A stretch of 64,000 nt of DNA from Petroclostridium xylanilyticum. GTDB taxonomy: Bacteria; Bacillota; Clostridia; SK-Y3. The position numbers were made by a program, and so were the translations under genes. The stretch spans positions 1-64,000 of the forward strand of contig NZ_NPML01000018.1 in NCBI RefSeq assembly GCF_002252565.1. Reading direction: 5' to 3'. The notes under the pieces are model-generated. The model was not told where the DNA came from. It ran no database searches and worked only from the letters and a program-made list of their open reading frames with translations. Of the stretch, positions 37,101 through 45,736 are shown piece after piece; the stretch's first letter is position 1, and each line of letters starts with the position of its first letter.

Positions 37101-37630
37101 ACCTTTATTGCTTCTGCTCCCATTCCTGCAACAAACTTATTGTCGTATTTTTCTACTGCATCTCTATATTCCTTTTCAGAAAGCAGCTGTTTCTTCATGA
37201 GTGGAGTTTTTCCCGGATCAATGACTACATAAGAAGCAAAGTATAGGATTTTTTCCAATGCCCTTGGAGACATATCCAGGATTAACCCCATCCGACTTGG
37301 TATACCTTTAAAATACCAGATATGGGATACCGGAGCAGCCAACTCGATGTGCCCCATACGTTCACGTCGAACCTTTGAACGCGTTACTTCAACACCACAG
37401 CGGTCACAAACAATTCCTTTATATCTAATTCTTTTGTATTTACCACAGTGGCATTCCCAGTCCTTCTGGGGGCCAAATATCCTTTCGCAAAACAATCCGT
37501 CTCTTTCAGGCTTTAAAGTCCTGTAGTTGATTGTTTCGGGCTTTTTCACTTCCCCTCTGGACCATTCTCTTATTTTTTCCGGAGAAGCCAGTCCTATCTT
37601 TATTGCTTGAAAATTATTAAACTCAAACAC
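34115..37630 (-). CDS. rpoC: RNA polymerase beta' subunit
   Basis: 1171 residues. The N-terminal zinc site is C60, C62, C75 and C78; the catalytic magnesium motif is in [16 protein letters not shown]; the C-terminal cysteines [13 protein letters not shown] form the second zinc site, and the trigger loop region ([15 protein letters not shown]) is intact. GTG start with AGGGAG upstream, 17 bases after rpoB, so the two are co-transcribed. Confidence 0.98.
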   Translation of the reverse strand: MFEFNNFQAIKIGLASPEKIREWSRGEVKKPETINYRTLKPERDGLFCERIFGPQKDWECHCGKYKRIRYKGIVCDRCGVEVTRSKVRRERMGHIELAAPVSHIWYFKGIPSRMGLILDMSPRALEKILYFASYVVIDPGKTPLMKKQLLSEKEYRDAVEKYDNKFVAGMGAEAIKVLLQEIDLEALSKELRRELKDASGQKKVRTIKRLEVVEAFRNSGNRPEWMIMDVVPVIPPELRPMVQLDGGRFATSDLNDLYRRVINRNNRLKRLLDLGAPDIIVRNEKRMLQEAVDALIDNGRRGRPVTGPGNRPLKSLSDMLKGKQGRFRQNLLGKRVDYSGRSVIVVGPELKIFQCGLPKEMALELFKPFVMKKLVNDGLAHNIKSAKRMVERVKNEVWDVLEQVIKEHPVLLNRAPTLHRLGIQAFEPILVEGRAIKLHPLVCTAYNADFDGDQMAVHVPLSAEAQAEARFLMLSANNLLKPQDGRPVTVPTQDMVLGSYYLTLEKKGDKGEGKIFSSFNEALLAYDNGDVTLHAPIKVKVTRAIDGEIKSKIIDATVGRIIFNEAIPQDLGYVDRTDPEKMFDLEINFLVDKKPLGKIVDRCIRIHGTTKTAIVLDKIKALGFKYSTRGAITISVSDMEIPAAKKEFLAQAEERIDKITKQYKRGLISDDERYNLVISTWNQTVDNVTNALMDHLDRFNPIYMMAHSGARGSINQIRQLAGMRGLMANTSGRTIEIPIRANFREGLNVLEYFISTHGARKGLADTALRTADSGYLTRRLVDVSQDVIVREIDCGTTEGIVVTDIRDGNEIIEGLQDRLLGRYTMEDVIHPETGQIIVPNGHMMSDDDAAKIVKAGVKKVKIRSVLTCRSRFGVCAKCYGSNLASGEEVNVGEAVGIIAAQSIGEPGTQLTMRTFHTGGVAGDDITQGLPRVEELFEARKPKGLAIVAEISGTVKVNETKKKREVIITNEETGESKTYLIPYGSRIKVFDGDVVEAADELTEGSVNPHDILKIKGSAAVQAYMIQEVQRVYRLQGVDINDKHIEVIVRQMMRKVKIEDPGDTDLLLGSLVDMFEYEEANKKAIEQGLQPADGKRVLLGITKASLATDSFLSAASFQETTRVLTEAAIKGKVDPLVGLKENVIIGKLVPAGTGMARYRDISVEVVEGQPANI

Positions 37631-37647
37631 GGCTTCATCTCCCTTCC

Positions 37648-40600
37648 TTAAAATTCATCATCTAGATCATCAAAATCATCAGAAGATTCATCAAAAAGAT
37701 CATCCGGAAGGTCCTCATTGAGATTATTTACGCTATCCAGGTCATCTATATCCAGGTCATCAATGAGTACTTCATCTTCGTTGTAAGCATCCACATCATC
37801 ATAATCGGTTAGAGGTTCTTCATCTTCTCTGCCTTCAATATTGACATTCAGGTCATCCAGGTCGTCATCCACTGATTCTTTAATTTCTATTTCTTCGTTT
37901 TCTTCACTGAGCACCTTAATATCCAAGCCCAGGCTTTGAAGTTCTTTAATCAATACTTTGAAGGACTCCGGTACGCCCGGTTCGGGAACATTTTCACCTT
38001 TTACGATAGCTTCATAAGTTTTTACACGTCCTACTACATCATCGGATTTAACAGTGAGTATTTCCTGCAGCGTATATGCAGCTCCATAGGCTTCCAGAGC
38101 CCAAACTTCCATCTCACCAAAACGCTGTCCGCCAAACTGTGCCTTACCTCCCAGCGGCTGTTGGGTAACCAGCGAATAGGGACCGGTAGAACGGGCATGA
38201 ATCTTATCGTCAACAAGGTGAGCCAGTTTGAGGATATACATATATCCTACGGTAACCCGGTTATCAAAGGGCTCTCCTGTTCTTCCATCATACAATATTG
38301 ACTTACCATCCGGGTCTTTTCCTGCTTTTATTAATGTTTCCATAATGTCTTCTTCTGTTGCACCATCAAATACCGGGGTAGCTATTTTCCATCCTAGCGC
38401 TTTTGCAGCATAACCCAGGTGGACCTCTAAAACCTGACCGATATTCATACGTGAGGGTACGCCCAGAGGATTAAGAACAATTTCCAATGGTGTGCCGTCG
38501 GGAAGGAACGGCATATCCTCTTCCGGCAGAATTCGGGAGATAACACCTTTGTTTCCATGACGTCCTGCCATCTTATCTCCTACGGAGATTTTTCTCTTTT
38601 GGGCAATATAAACTCTTACCAGTTGATTTACTCCTGGCGGCAATTCATCACCATTTTCCCTGGTAAATACTTTAACATCGACAATAATACCCGCTTCGCC
38701 ATGAGGTACTCTTAAAGATGTATCCCTTACTTCTCTTGCCTTTTCACCAAATATTGCCCTGAGAAGCCTTTCTTCTGCTGTCAGTTCAGTTTCCCCTTTT
38801 GGAGTTACTTTACCTACCAGAATATCCCCTGATCTTACTTCGGCTCCTATACGGATAATCCCTCTTTCGTCAAGGTCTTTTAATGCATCTTCTCCTACAT
38901 TCGGAATATCCCGGGTGATTTCTTCCGGACCCAGCTTGGTATCTCTGGCTTCTGCTTCATATTCTTCTATGTGTATGGAAGTAAATACATCTTCTCTTAC
39001 GAGCTTTTCACTAATGAGAATAGCATCTTCGTAATTGTAACCTTCCCAGGTCATAAAACCTATCAGTATATTTCTGCCCAAAGCAATTTCACCATTATCG
39101 GTTGAAGGGCCGTCAGCTATAACCATGCCTTTGATAACTTTATCTCCCCTTGACACAATAGGTCTCTGGTTAATACAGGTTCCCTGGTTGGAACGCATAA
39201 ACTTAAGAAGTTTATAGACGTCTCTTTTTCCACTTTCTGTTCTGATTACAATTTCATTGGCCGAAACCTTTTCGACAATACCATTTTCCCGTGCCAGTAC
39301 AACAACTCCGGAATCCTTTGCAGCCTTATATTCCATACCGGTTCCTACAATAGGTGAATCGGTTCTTAATAGCGGAACAGCCTGACGCTGCATGTTGGAT
39401 CCCATTAATGCACGGTTTGCGTCGTCATTTTCCAGGAACGGTATCATCGCTGTAGCTACAGATACTACCTGCTTAGGCGAAACGTCCATAAAATCCACTT
39501 TTTCGGACTCTACTTCGAGAATCTCTTCTTTGAATCTTGCAGTAACCTTTTTGCTGATGAATCTTCCTTCCTCATCCAATGGCTCGTTTGCCTGTGCTAT
39601 GATATACTCATCTTCTACATCTGCAGTCATGTAGATGATCTCGTCAGTAACTACGCCGCTCTCTTTGTCAACACGTCTGTAAGGTGCTTCAATAAATCCA
39701 TATTCATTGATCCTTGCATATGTACTTAGAGAGCTGATAAGACCAATGTTAGGCCCTTCAGGCGTTTCAATAGGACACATACGGCCATAGTGGGAATGGT
39801 GAACGTCACGTACTTCGAAACCGGCTCTTTCTCTGCTCAAACCACCAGGTCCAAGAGCACTTAGCCTTCTCTTGTGGGTTAATTCTGCCAATGGGTTGGT
39901 CTGATCCATAAACTGAGAAAGCTGGCTGCTTCCAAAGAATTCCTTAATCGCTGCAGCAACCGGCCGTATATTAATAAGGGCTTGAGGAGTAACAATATCA
40001 AGGTCTTGAATTGTCATTCTCTCTCTTACTACCCTCTCCATTCTCGCCAAACCGATTCTAAATTGATTCTGCAGTAATTCACCTACTGAACGCAATCTTC
40101 TATTTCCAAGGTGGTCAATATCATCTGTTGTACCAATTCCATAGGAAAGATTGTTATTATAGTTAATAGATGCTATAATATCTTCAATGGTAATATGTTT
40201 TGGAATGAGCTCATCAATCTTTTCTTTAATTGCAGCTTTAATATCTTTTTCATTTGTGTTTTCTTCCAGTATCTTCTTCAGGACATCATATTTAACCTGT
40301 TCTGTAACACCAACTTCTGCAGGATCAAAATTAACATGTACCTGCATGTTAACCATTCCGTTACCTATTACTTTTACCCTTTTTCCCTCAACATCGAGAT
40401 ATACAGTGTTAATTCCGGCATTTTGTATTCTCTCTGCCATTACCCTGTCAATTCGGTTGCCTGCTTCAACCAATATTTCTCCTGTTTCAGGGTCAACAAT
40501 ATCATCTGCTGCTCTATGGTTGTTAATTCTTGCAGAGAGAGCCATTTTCTTATTGAATTTGAACCTTCCTACTTTCGCCAGGTCATATCTTTTTGCGTCG

Positions 40601-41376
40601 AAAAACAAACCATACAATAAGGATTTCGCACTTTCAACAGTAGGAGGTTCGCCGGGTCTCAACCTCTTATAAATTTCTAATAACCCTTCTTCTTCTGATT
40701 TGGTATTATCCTTTTCAATCGTTGCTAATATTCTTTCATCTTCCCCAAGGATATCTATAATCTGAGCATCCGTGCCAAACCCAAGGGCACGGATTAATAC
40801 AGTAATCGGCAATTTTCTGGTTCTATCTATTCTTACAGAGAAAATATCATTGGAATCAGTTTCATATTCAAGCCATGCACCCCTATTGGGAATAACTGTA
40901 GAAGAGAACAACTTCTTTCCTGTTTTATCAAATTGCATTGCATAATAAATGCCAGGCGACCTTACTAACTGGCTGACAATAACTCTTTCAGCCCCGTTAA
41001 TAATAAATGTCCCCTGGTCCGTCATAAGCGGAAAATCCCCCATAAATATTTCCTGCTCTTTAACCTCTCCGGTTTCCTTATTAATCAGCCTCACCTTTAC
41101 TTTAAGCGGTGCAGCATATGTAGCATCTCTTTCTTTACACTCTTCAACAGAGTACTTGGGGTTGTCATCAAGAGAATAATCTATGAACTCAAGAATTAGA
41201 TTTCCGGTATAGTCAGTGATGGGTGATACATCTCTGAACACCTCTCTTAGGCCTTCCTCCAGAAACCACTTATAGGAGTTCTTTTGAACCTCTATAAGAT
41301 TTGGCATGTCCAATACTTCGTCAATTTTCGAATAACTCATTCTGACATTCTTTCCAAGTTGCACGGGATGTACCAT
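37648..41376 (-). CDS. rpoB: RNA polymerase beta subunit, with acidic C-terminal tail
   Basis: 1242 residues. The rifampicin region ([20 protein letters not shown]) is wild-type-like; [12 protein letters not shown] and the [20 protein letters not shown]-type segment are standard. The last 75 residues are very acidic: 36 Asp/Glu and one basic residue, built on [17 protein letters not shown] repeats, well past the usual end of the conserved protein ([14 protein letters not shown]). ATG has GAGGTGATC upstream. It has its own promoter at 41603-41631. Confidence 0.98.
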   Translation of the reverse strand: MVHPVQLGKNVRMSYSKIDEVLDMPNLIEVQKNSYKWFLEEGLREVFRDVSPITDYTGNLILEFIDYSLDDNPKYSVEECKERDATYAAPLKVKVRLINKETGEVKEQEIFMGDFPLMTDQGTFIINGAERVIVSQLVRSPGIYYAMQFDKTGKKLFSSTVIPNRGAWLEYETDSNDIFSVRIDRTRKLPITVLIRALGFGTDAQIIDILGEDERILATIEKDNTKSEEEGLLEIYKRLRPGEPPTVESAKSLLYGLFFDAKRYDLAKVGRFKFNKKMALSARINNHRAADDIVDPETGEILVEAGNRIDRVMAERIQNAGINTVYLDVEGKRVKVIGNGMVNMQVHVNFDPAEVGVTEQVKYDVLKKILEENTNEKDIKAAIKEKIDELIPKHITIEDIIASINYNNNLSYGIGTTDDIDHLGNRRLRSVGELLQNQFRIGLARMERVVRERMTIQDLDIVTPQALINIRPVAAAIKEFFGSSQLSQFMDQTNPLAELTHKRRLSALGPGGLSRERAGFEVRDVHHSHYGRMCPIETPEGPNIGLISSLSTYARINEYGFIEAPYRRVDKESGVVTDEIIYMTADVEDEYIIAQANEPLDEEGRFISKKVTARFKEEILEVESEKVDFMDVSPKQVVSVATAMIPFLENDDANRALMGSNMQRQAVPLLRTDSPIVGTGMEYKAAKDSGVVVLARENGIVEKVSANEIVIRTESGKRDVYKLLKFMRSNQGTCINQRPIVSRGDKVIKGMVIADGPSTDNGEIALGRNILIGFMTWEGYNYEDAILISEKLVREDVFTSIHIEEYEAEARDTKLGPEEITRDIPNVGEDALKDLDERGIIRIGAEVRSGDILVGKVTPKGETELTAEERLLRAIFGEKAREVRDTSLRVPHGEAGIIVDVKVFTRENGDELPPGVNQLVRVYIAQKRKISVGDKMAGRHGNKGVISRILPEEDMPFLPDGTPLEIVLNPLGVPSRMNIGQVLEVHLGYAAKALGWKIATPVFDGATEEDIMETLIKAGKDPDGKSILYDGRTGEPFDNRVTVGYMYILKLAHLVDDKIHARSTGPYSLVTQQPLGGKAQFGGQRFGEMEVWALEAYGAAYTLQEILTVKSDDVVGRVKTYEAIVKGENVPEPGVPESFKVLIKELQSLGLDIKVLSEENEEIEIKESVDDDLDDLNVNIEGREDEEPLTDYDDVDAYNEDEVLIDDLDIDDLDSVNNLNEDLPDDLFDESSDDFDDLDDEF

Positions 41377-41602
41377 AGTTTGATCACCTCATTTTATTTT
41401 ATAGGGGGAATTTTATATATGATATTGTATATTTTTTTATAAAACTACATAAATTATAAATAAGTATAATATAGTAAACACACTAAAATATTATTAACAA
41501 ATATTGCCTTGGTTATTCATATATGCTATAATTTATGTAGTAGAATAGATAAATTATCTTTACAAAACGCACATTAAACATTTGTTCACAATGCAATTAA
41601 TA

Positions 41603-41631
41603 ATTTTAACATATCAACAATAAATAGTCAA
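41603..41631 (-). promoter_or_regulatory. sigma-A promoter of rpoBC
   Basis: TTGACT (41626-41631), 17 bases, TAAAAT (41603-41608), leaving a 5' leader of about 220 bases with no gene. It lies directly after the rplL terminator. Confidence 0.75.
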
Positions 41632-41661
41632 CAATTATTTTTGACTGTTTTTTTATGAAAT

Positions 41662-41689
41662 AAAAAACACCTCGTGCGAGGTGTTTTTT
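41662..41689 (-). terminator. Intrinsic terminator of rplJL
   Basis: AAAAAACACCTC / GAGGTGTTTTTT is a perfect 12-base stem with a four-base loop, 15 bases past the rplL stop. It probably reduces, but does not abolish, reading into rpoBC. Confidence 0.88.
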
Positions 41690-41703
41690 ATTATAGAAAT
41701 GAA

Positions 41704-42093
41704 TTATTTAAGTTCAACAGTTGCTCCAACTTCAGCAAGTTTAGCTTTCATTGATTCAGCTTCTTCTTTAGAAACATTTTCTTTAATGGTCTTTGGAGCG
41801 CCATCTACTAAATCTTTAGCTTCTTTTAAGCCTAAACCGGTTAATTCTCTTACTACTTTAATAACTTTGATCTTTTCTGCCCCAGCATTTGCAAGAACTA
41901 CTGTAAATTCAGTCTTTTCTTCAGCTGCAGGAGCTGCTGCTGCACCACCTGCTGCAGGAGCTGCTGCTACTGCTACAGGAGCTGCTGCAGATACTCCAAA
42001 TTCTTCTTCAAGAGCTTTTACTAATTCAGATAATTCTAATACAGTTAACGCTTTAACATCTTCAATTAATTTAGTAACTTTTTCACTTGCCAT
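41704..42093 (-). CDS. rplL: 50S ribosomal protein L7/L12
   Basis: 129 residues. N-terminal dimerisation part ([20 protein letters not shown]), alanine-rich hinge ([15 protein letters not shown]) and the C-terminal factor-binding domain ([20 protein letters not shown]) are in order. It forms the stalk that recruits EF-Tu and EF-G. It follows rplJ by 86 bases containing TTAATAATTAATAATTAAC repeats. Confidence 0.98.
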   Translation of the reverse strand: MASEKVTKLIEDVKALTVLELSELVKALEEEFGVSAAAPVAVAAAPAAGGAAAAPAAEEKTEFTVVLANAGAEKIKVIKVVRELTGLGLKEAKDLVDGAPKTIKENVSKEEAESMKAKLAEVGATVELK

Positions 42094-42179
42094 TGTTTTA
42101 TACCTCCACTTATTTTTTATTAATAATTAATAATTAACAATGAATAATTATTGTTAGTTTTTCTGCTAAAATAATTAAA

Positions 42180-42722
42180 TCACGCCTGTCCTTCCGCCGC
42201 TTTCTTTTCAGCGATTGCATTCAAGGCTACTGCAAGACCTCTGAGGTTTGCATTAAGAACATTTACGAAACCAGATATTGGAGCGTTGAATCCACCCAGT
42301 ACTTTTGCAATAAGTACTTCTCTTGGTGGCAAATCAGCCAATGCTTTGATTCCATTAATATCGATTACTTTACCATCAACAAAACCAACTTTGATTTCGA
42401 GTTTTTCATTTTTCTTTGCAAATTCAGTTAATACTTTAGCTGCGGCTACAGGATCTTCATAGGTTAAAGCCAATGAAGTAGGACCATGCAAAAATGGATC
42501 TAAACCTTCATATCCTGTTTCCTTTGCTGCAAATCTTGTTAGAGTATTTTTTACAACTTTATACTCAACTCCAGCTTTTCTTAACTGATTTCTTAACTCA
42601 GTATCCTGTTCAACTGTTAACCCTCTGTAGTCAACTAAAATACCAGAACTAGCTTTTTTTAATTTCTCAACCAGTTCTTGCACAACTTCCTTTTTTTGTT
42701 CAAGTATTTTTTGGCTTGGCAT
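42180..42722 (-). CDS. rplJ: 50S ribosomal protein L10
   Basis: 180 residues (MPSQKILEQKKEVVQELVEK). It anchors L12 dimers to the ribosome and, in bacteria, the L10-L12 complex represses its own leader. GGGAGGTG lies upstream of the ATG. The long leader with attenuator and its own promoter lies directly upstream. Confidence 0.97.
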   Translation of the reverse strand: MPSQKILEQKKEVVQELVEKLKKASSGILVDYRGLTVEQDTELRNQLRKAGVEYKVVKNTLTRFAAKETGYEGLDPFLHGPTSLALTYEDPVAAAKVLTEFAKKNEKLEIKVGFVDGKVIDINGIKALADLPPREVLIAKVLGGFNAPISGFVNVLNANLRGLAVALNAIAEKKAAEGQA

Positions 42723-42818
42723 CTAAACACCTCCCGTCGAATGAATTAAGAATTGAGAATGCAGTTCGAGTCCTTAACTCTACCGAAGTCACAAGTATGC
42801 GGACACTATTCATCAAAA

Positions 42819-42850
42819 AAGGTTCTCTACCCGTAGACGCAGAGAACCTT
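42819..42850 (-). terminator. Attenuator terminator in the rplJ leader
   Basis: AAGGTTCTCTGC folds back on TAGAGAACCTT, followed by six T. Its loop GTCTACGG is exactly complementary to CCGTAGAC near the start of the leader (42956-42963), giving a possible antiterminator pairing. Confidence 0.85.
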
Positions 42851-42965
42851 ATAATATAAAATTGAACAGCATTTAGAACTTAATCTAAATCTGAACCTTA
42901 ATCTTATACATTTCTCCTCGGTAGGATGTTAATCTATTAAGCATACGCACCTACTGTCTACGGAA
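42851..42965 (-). promoter_or_regulatory. Ribosomal protein L10 leader RNA
   Basis: The stretch between the promoter and the attenuator has the Firmicute L10-leader arrangement: CCGTAGACAGTAGGTG, then CATCCTACCGAGGAGA, with GTAGG/CCTAC pairing. In known examples the L10(L12)4 complex binds this RNA and promotes termination. Identification is by layout and hand pairing. Confidence 0.75.
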
Positions 42966-42990
42966 TTCGTATTCATTTTTTACTTTTAAG

Positions 42991-43019
42991 ATAATACCAT
43001 TTAAATATTATCTTGTCAA
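42991..43019 (-). promoter_or_regulatory. sigma-A promoter of rplJL
   Basis: Perfect TTGACA (43014-43019), 17 bases, TATTAT (42991-42996), located 18 bases from the rplA stop. Confidence 0.85.
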
Positions 43020-43036
43020 GGATTTTTAATAACCAA

Positions 43037-43732
43037 TTATTCACTAACTCTTGCCGGATTGATTTTAATCCCCGGTCCCATGGTAGAAGCTACAACAACA
43101 CTTCTCAGGTATTGCCCTTTTGCCGCTGCTGGCTTAGCTTTTATAACGGCATCCATAAGGGTATGGAAGTTATCAGCAAGCTTATCTGGACCGAAGGATA
43201 CCTTACCGATAGGACAGTGAATAATGTTTGTCTTATCCAATCTATATTCAATCTTACCGGCTTTGATATCTTTAATTGCTTTCGCTACATCCATAGTAAC
43301 AGTACCGGCTTTTGGGTTAGGCATTAATCCTTTAGGACCCAACACTCTCCCCAATCTACCAACTACGCCCATCATATCAGGAGTAGCAACCACAACATCG
43401 AAATCAAACCAGTTTTCATTCTGAATTTTTGCAACAAGATCTTCAGCACCCACATAATCAGCGCCATTTTCTTCAGCTTCTTTTGCTTTATCGCCTTTTG
43501 CAAACACAAGCACTTTTACAGTTTTACCTGTTCCATGTGGCAGAACAACTGCACCTCTTACCTGTTGATCAGCATGCCTGGAGTCAACACCCAGTTTTAT
43601 ATGAGCTTCAACAGTTTCATCGAACTTAGCTTTTGAAGCTTGTTGTACCAAGCTAAAAGCTTCTTTAGGATCATAAAGCTTAGTTCTATCTATTAGCTTT
43701 GCACTCTCTAAATATTTCTTTCCTCTCTTCAC
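43037..43732 (-). CDS. rplA: 50S ribosomal protein L1
   Basis: 231 residues ([20 protein letters not shown]). [20 protein letters not shown] and [13 protein letters not shown] are L1 signatures. It binds 23S rRNA at the mobile stalk. It lies 133 bases after rplK, in a gap with AATTGACAATT words. Confidence 0.98.
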   Translation of the reverse strand: MKRGKKYLESAKLIDRTKLYDPKEAFSLVQQASKAKFDETVEAHIKLGVDSRHADQQVRGAVVLPHGTGKTVKVLVFAKGDKAKEAEENGADYVGAEDLVAKIQNENWFDFDVVVATPDMMGVVGRLGRVLGPKGLMPNPKAGTVTMDVAKAIKDIKAGKIEYRLDKTNIIHCPIGKVSFGPDKLADNFHTLMDAVIKAKPAAAKGQYLRSVVVASTMGPGIKINPARVSE

Positions 43733-43865
43733 TACAAAATCCTCCTTCTGTGGTTACTTACGGAATTTTTATTCCTCCCACGCTTTAAAGAATTGATAAT
43801 TGACAATTGAGAATTGACAATTACCAATTTTAGCAATACCCATTTAAAACTAATTTCCTAAAATA

Positions 43866-44291
43866 TTAGTCTTCAACAACGATGCCCATGCTTCTTGCAG
43901 TTCCTGCAATCATGCTCATTGCAGCTTCAATGCTTGCAGCATTTAAATCAGGCATTTTTTGTTCAGCAATTTTTCTAAGCTCTGCTTTGGAAATCTTTGC
44001 AACCTTTGTTTTATTCGGCACTCCAGAACCGCTTTCAATCTTGCATGCTTTTTTGAGTAATACTGCTGCCGGAGGAGTCTTAGTAATAAAGGTAAAAGAC
44101 CTGTCCTGATATACAGTAATTACAACAGGAATGATAAGTCCAGCATCTTTAGCTGTCCTTTCATTAAATTCTTTACAGAATGCCATGATGTTAACCCCAT
44201 GCTGACCAAGAGCCGGTCCAACTGGTGGTGCCGGTGTTGCTTTACCTGCAGGAATTTGTAATTTGATAAAACCTGTAACTTTTTTAGCCAT
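43866..44291 (-). CDS. rplK: 50S ribosomal protein L11
   Basis: 141 residues from ATG at 44291 ([20 protein letters not shown]), chosen for the AAGGAGGTG upstream and the family length; the longer frame is spurious. It forms the GTPase-associated centre. The gap to nusG holds a CAGTGGGGAGTGGAG repeat at 44369-44383. Confidence 0.98.
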   Translation of the reverse strand: MAKKVTGFIKLQIPAGKATPAPPVGPALGQHGVNIMAFCKEFNERTAKDAGLIIPVVITVYQDRSFTFITKTPPAAVLLKKACKIESGSGVPNKTKVAKISKAELRKIAEQKMPDLNAASIEAAMSMIAGTARSMGIVVED

Positions 44292-44483
44292 TGCTTGCAC
44301 CTCCTTATAACACAATGTGGTATGGCGGGTTGTTAGCCCTCCCACTTACGGCAATTTCGCTGCCGCTCCAGTGGGGAGTGGAGATCATTCTCAACTTCCC
44401 ACAACAAATAATTATATAATAAGCAAGATATTCTTGCAAATTACCAATTGTAAACAATTGAGAAGTTTCATACTAATTCTCAA

Positions 44484-45020
44484 TTAAAGAATTCCTTCCA
44501 CTTGTCCAAATTCTAATTCAACTGGAGTTTCGCGCCCAAACATGGATACCGCAACTCGCACTTTTTTCTTTTCAAGGTTTATTTCTTCTATTACTCCAAT
44601 GAAGTTTTCAAGAGGTCCGGAGACAACTTTTACACTATCACCAACTTCAAACTCAAACGGAGGAAGCCCAATTTCAACACCCATCGCCTTTACTTCCTCT
44701 TCTGAAAGTGGAACAGGTTTAGAACCGGGTCCGACAAAACCAGTTACTCCACGTGTATTGCGTACTACATACCAGGTTTCATCTGTCATTATCATCTTTA
44801 TCAGGACATACCCCGGGAAAACTTTTCTCATTACAGCTTTTTTCTTGTTATCTTTTGTTTCAATAACCTCTTCCATCGGTACCTGGACCTCAAGGATTTG
44901 GTCACCCAAGCCACGGTTTTCTACCATTTTTTCTATGTTAGCCTTTACCTTGTTCTCATACCCGGAGTATGTATGCACAACATACCATTTAGCATTATCC
45001 GTCATAAGTCTAAGAAGCAA
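44484..45020 (-). CDS. nusG: Transcription antitermination factor NusG
   Basis: 178 residues. The NGN domain (WYVVHTYSGYENKVKANIEK) and the C-terminal KOW domain (VGDSVKVVSGPLENFIGVIE) are complete. NusG binds RNA polymerase and links it to Rho or the ribosome. Two starts are possible: TTG at 45020 has AGGAAG seven bases upstream; ATG at 45005 has none at a proper distance. The TTG start adds MLLRL. It lies 23 bases after secE. Confidence 0.96.
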   Translation of the reverse strand: MLLRLMTDNAKWYVVHTYSGYENKVKANIEKMVENRGLGDQILEVQVPMEEVIETKDNKKKAVMRKVFPGYVLIKMIMTDETWYVVRNTRGVTGFVGPGSKPVPLSEEEVKAMGVEIGLPPFEFEVGDSVKVVSGPLENFIGVIEEINLEKKKVRVAVSMFGRETPVELEFGQVEGIL

Positions 45021-45043
45021 ATATGAGCTTCCTTTCCTCCTTT

Positions 45044-45265
45044 TTATTTAATGAGATAGTTCAAAGCCCCACCAAAAATAAAATCGAGAGTCCATATTAC
45101 AATACCCACCACAATAATTGAAATCATAACAACTATTGTATTATTTCTAACCTGTTTCCATGTTGGCCATACAACTTTTTTCATTTCTGCTTTAACTTCT
45201 CTAAAATATTTCGCTACTTTAGAAAAGGAAACATTTTTCTTTGTCTGCTTTGCAGCTTCAGCCAT
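45044..45265 (-). CDS. secE: Protein translocase subunit SecE
   Basis: 73 residues, single-span form. A cytoplasmic amphipathic stretch (YFREVKAEMKKVVWPTWKQV) precedes one membrane helix (TIVVMISIIVVGIVIWTLDF). It is part of the SecYEG channel. GAGGAAG lies upstream of the ATG; it is the normal neighbour of nusG. Confidence 0.96.
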   Translation of the reverse strand: MAEAAKQTKKNVSFSKVAKYFREVKAEMKKVVWPTWKQVRNNTIVVMISIIVVGIVIWTLDFIFGGALNYLIK

Positions 45266-45302
45266 GGTACTTCACTTCCTCTTTTTAAGTTGGTATTGAT
45301 AA

Positions 45303-45452
45303 TTATTTTGTTTCTTTATGAACAGTATGTTTTCTACAGAACTTGCAGTATTTATTCATTTCCAATCTGTCAGGATCATTTTTCTTATTCTTCATAGTGT
45401 TATAATTTCTCTGCTTGCATTCAGTACAAGCTAAAGTAATTCTTGTTCTCAT
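45303..45452 (-). CDS. rpmG: 50S ribosomal protein L33
   Basis: 49 residues: it starts [19 protein letters not shown] and ends [15 protein letters not shown]. Two CXXC pairs (CTEC, CKFC) give the zinc-binding C+ form. AGGAGG lies eight bases before ATG. It is the first gene of the block, downstream of a good promoter. Confidence 0.95.
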   Translation of the reverse strand: MRTRITLACTECKQRNYNTMKNKKNDPDRLEMNKYCKFCRKHTVHKETK

Positions 45453-45580
45453 ATTGGCACCTCCTACAAATTAATAGACAATTTTTAAAAAATAAGAATA
45501 TTAAAAATAATTGCTTTATATAATGTTCATGTACTATTTATTTTGAGCATAAAAAAAAAGACCTATAGAAAGCAATACTC

Positions 45581-45609
45581 AATATATCATATTTAATTGT
45601 ATTAGTCAA
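45581..45609 (-). promoter_or_regulatory. sigma-A promoter of rpmG-secE-nusG-rplKA
   Basis: TTGACT (45604-45609), 17 bases, TATATT (45581-45586) on the minus strand. The gap 45453-45736 separates this block from the divergent glgP; no clear glgP promoter could be picked. Confidence 0.75.
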
Positions 45610-45736
45610 GTTTTTTAAGCAAGTTTTTGCATACAATTTATAAAAGTTGGTTAATTATAAAAATAAGTTTATAGTTCTTAAATTCAGCATAACGTCCTTA
45701 TATATTAAAATAAAGCGTAAAAACGGAGGTTCAACT

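Noticed and set aside
40111-40672. Long plus-strand frames of 160-170 codons
   Set aside because: They are antisense to highly conserved rpoB; an effect of codon structure.
42725-43030. Searched for a small gene or tRNA between rplA and rplJ
   Set aside because: The space is explained by promoter, L10 leader and attenuator; no tRNA fold seen.
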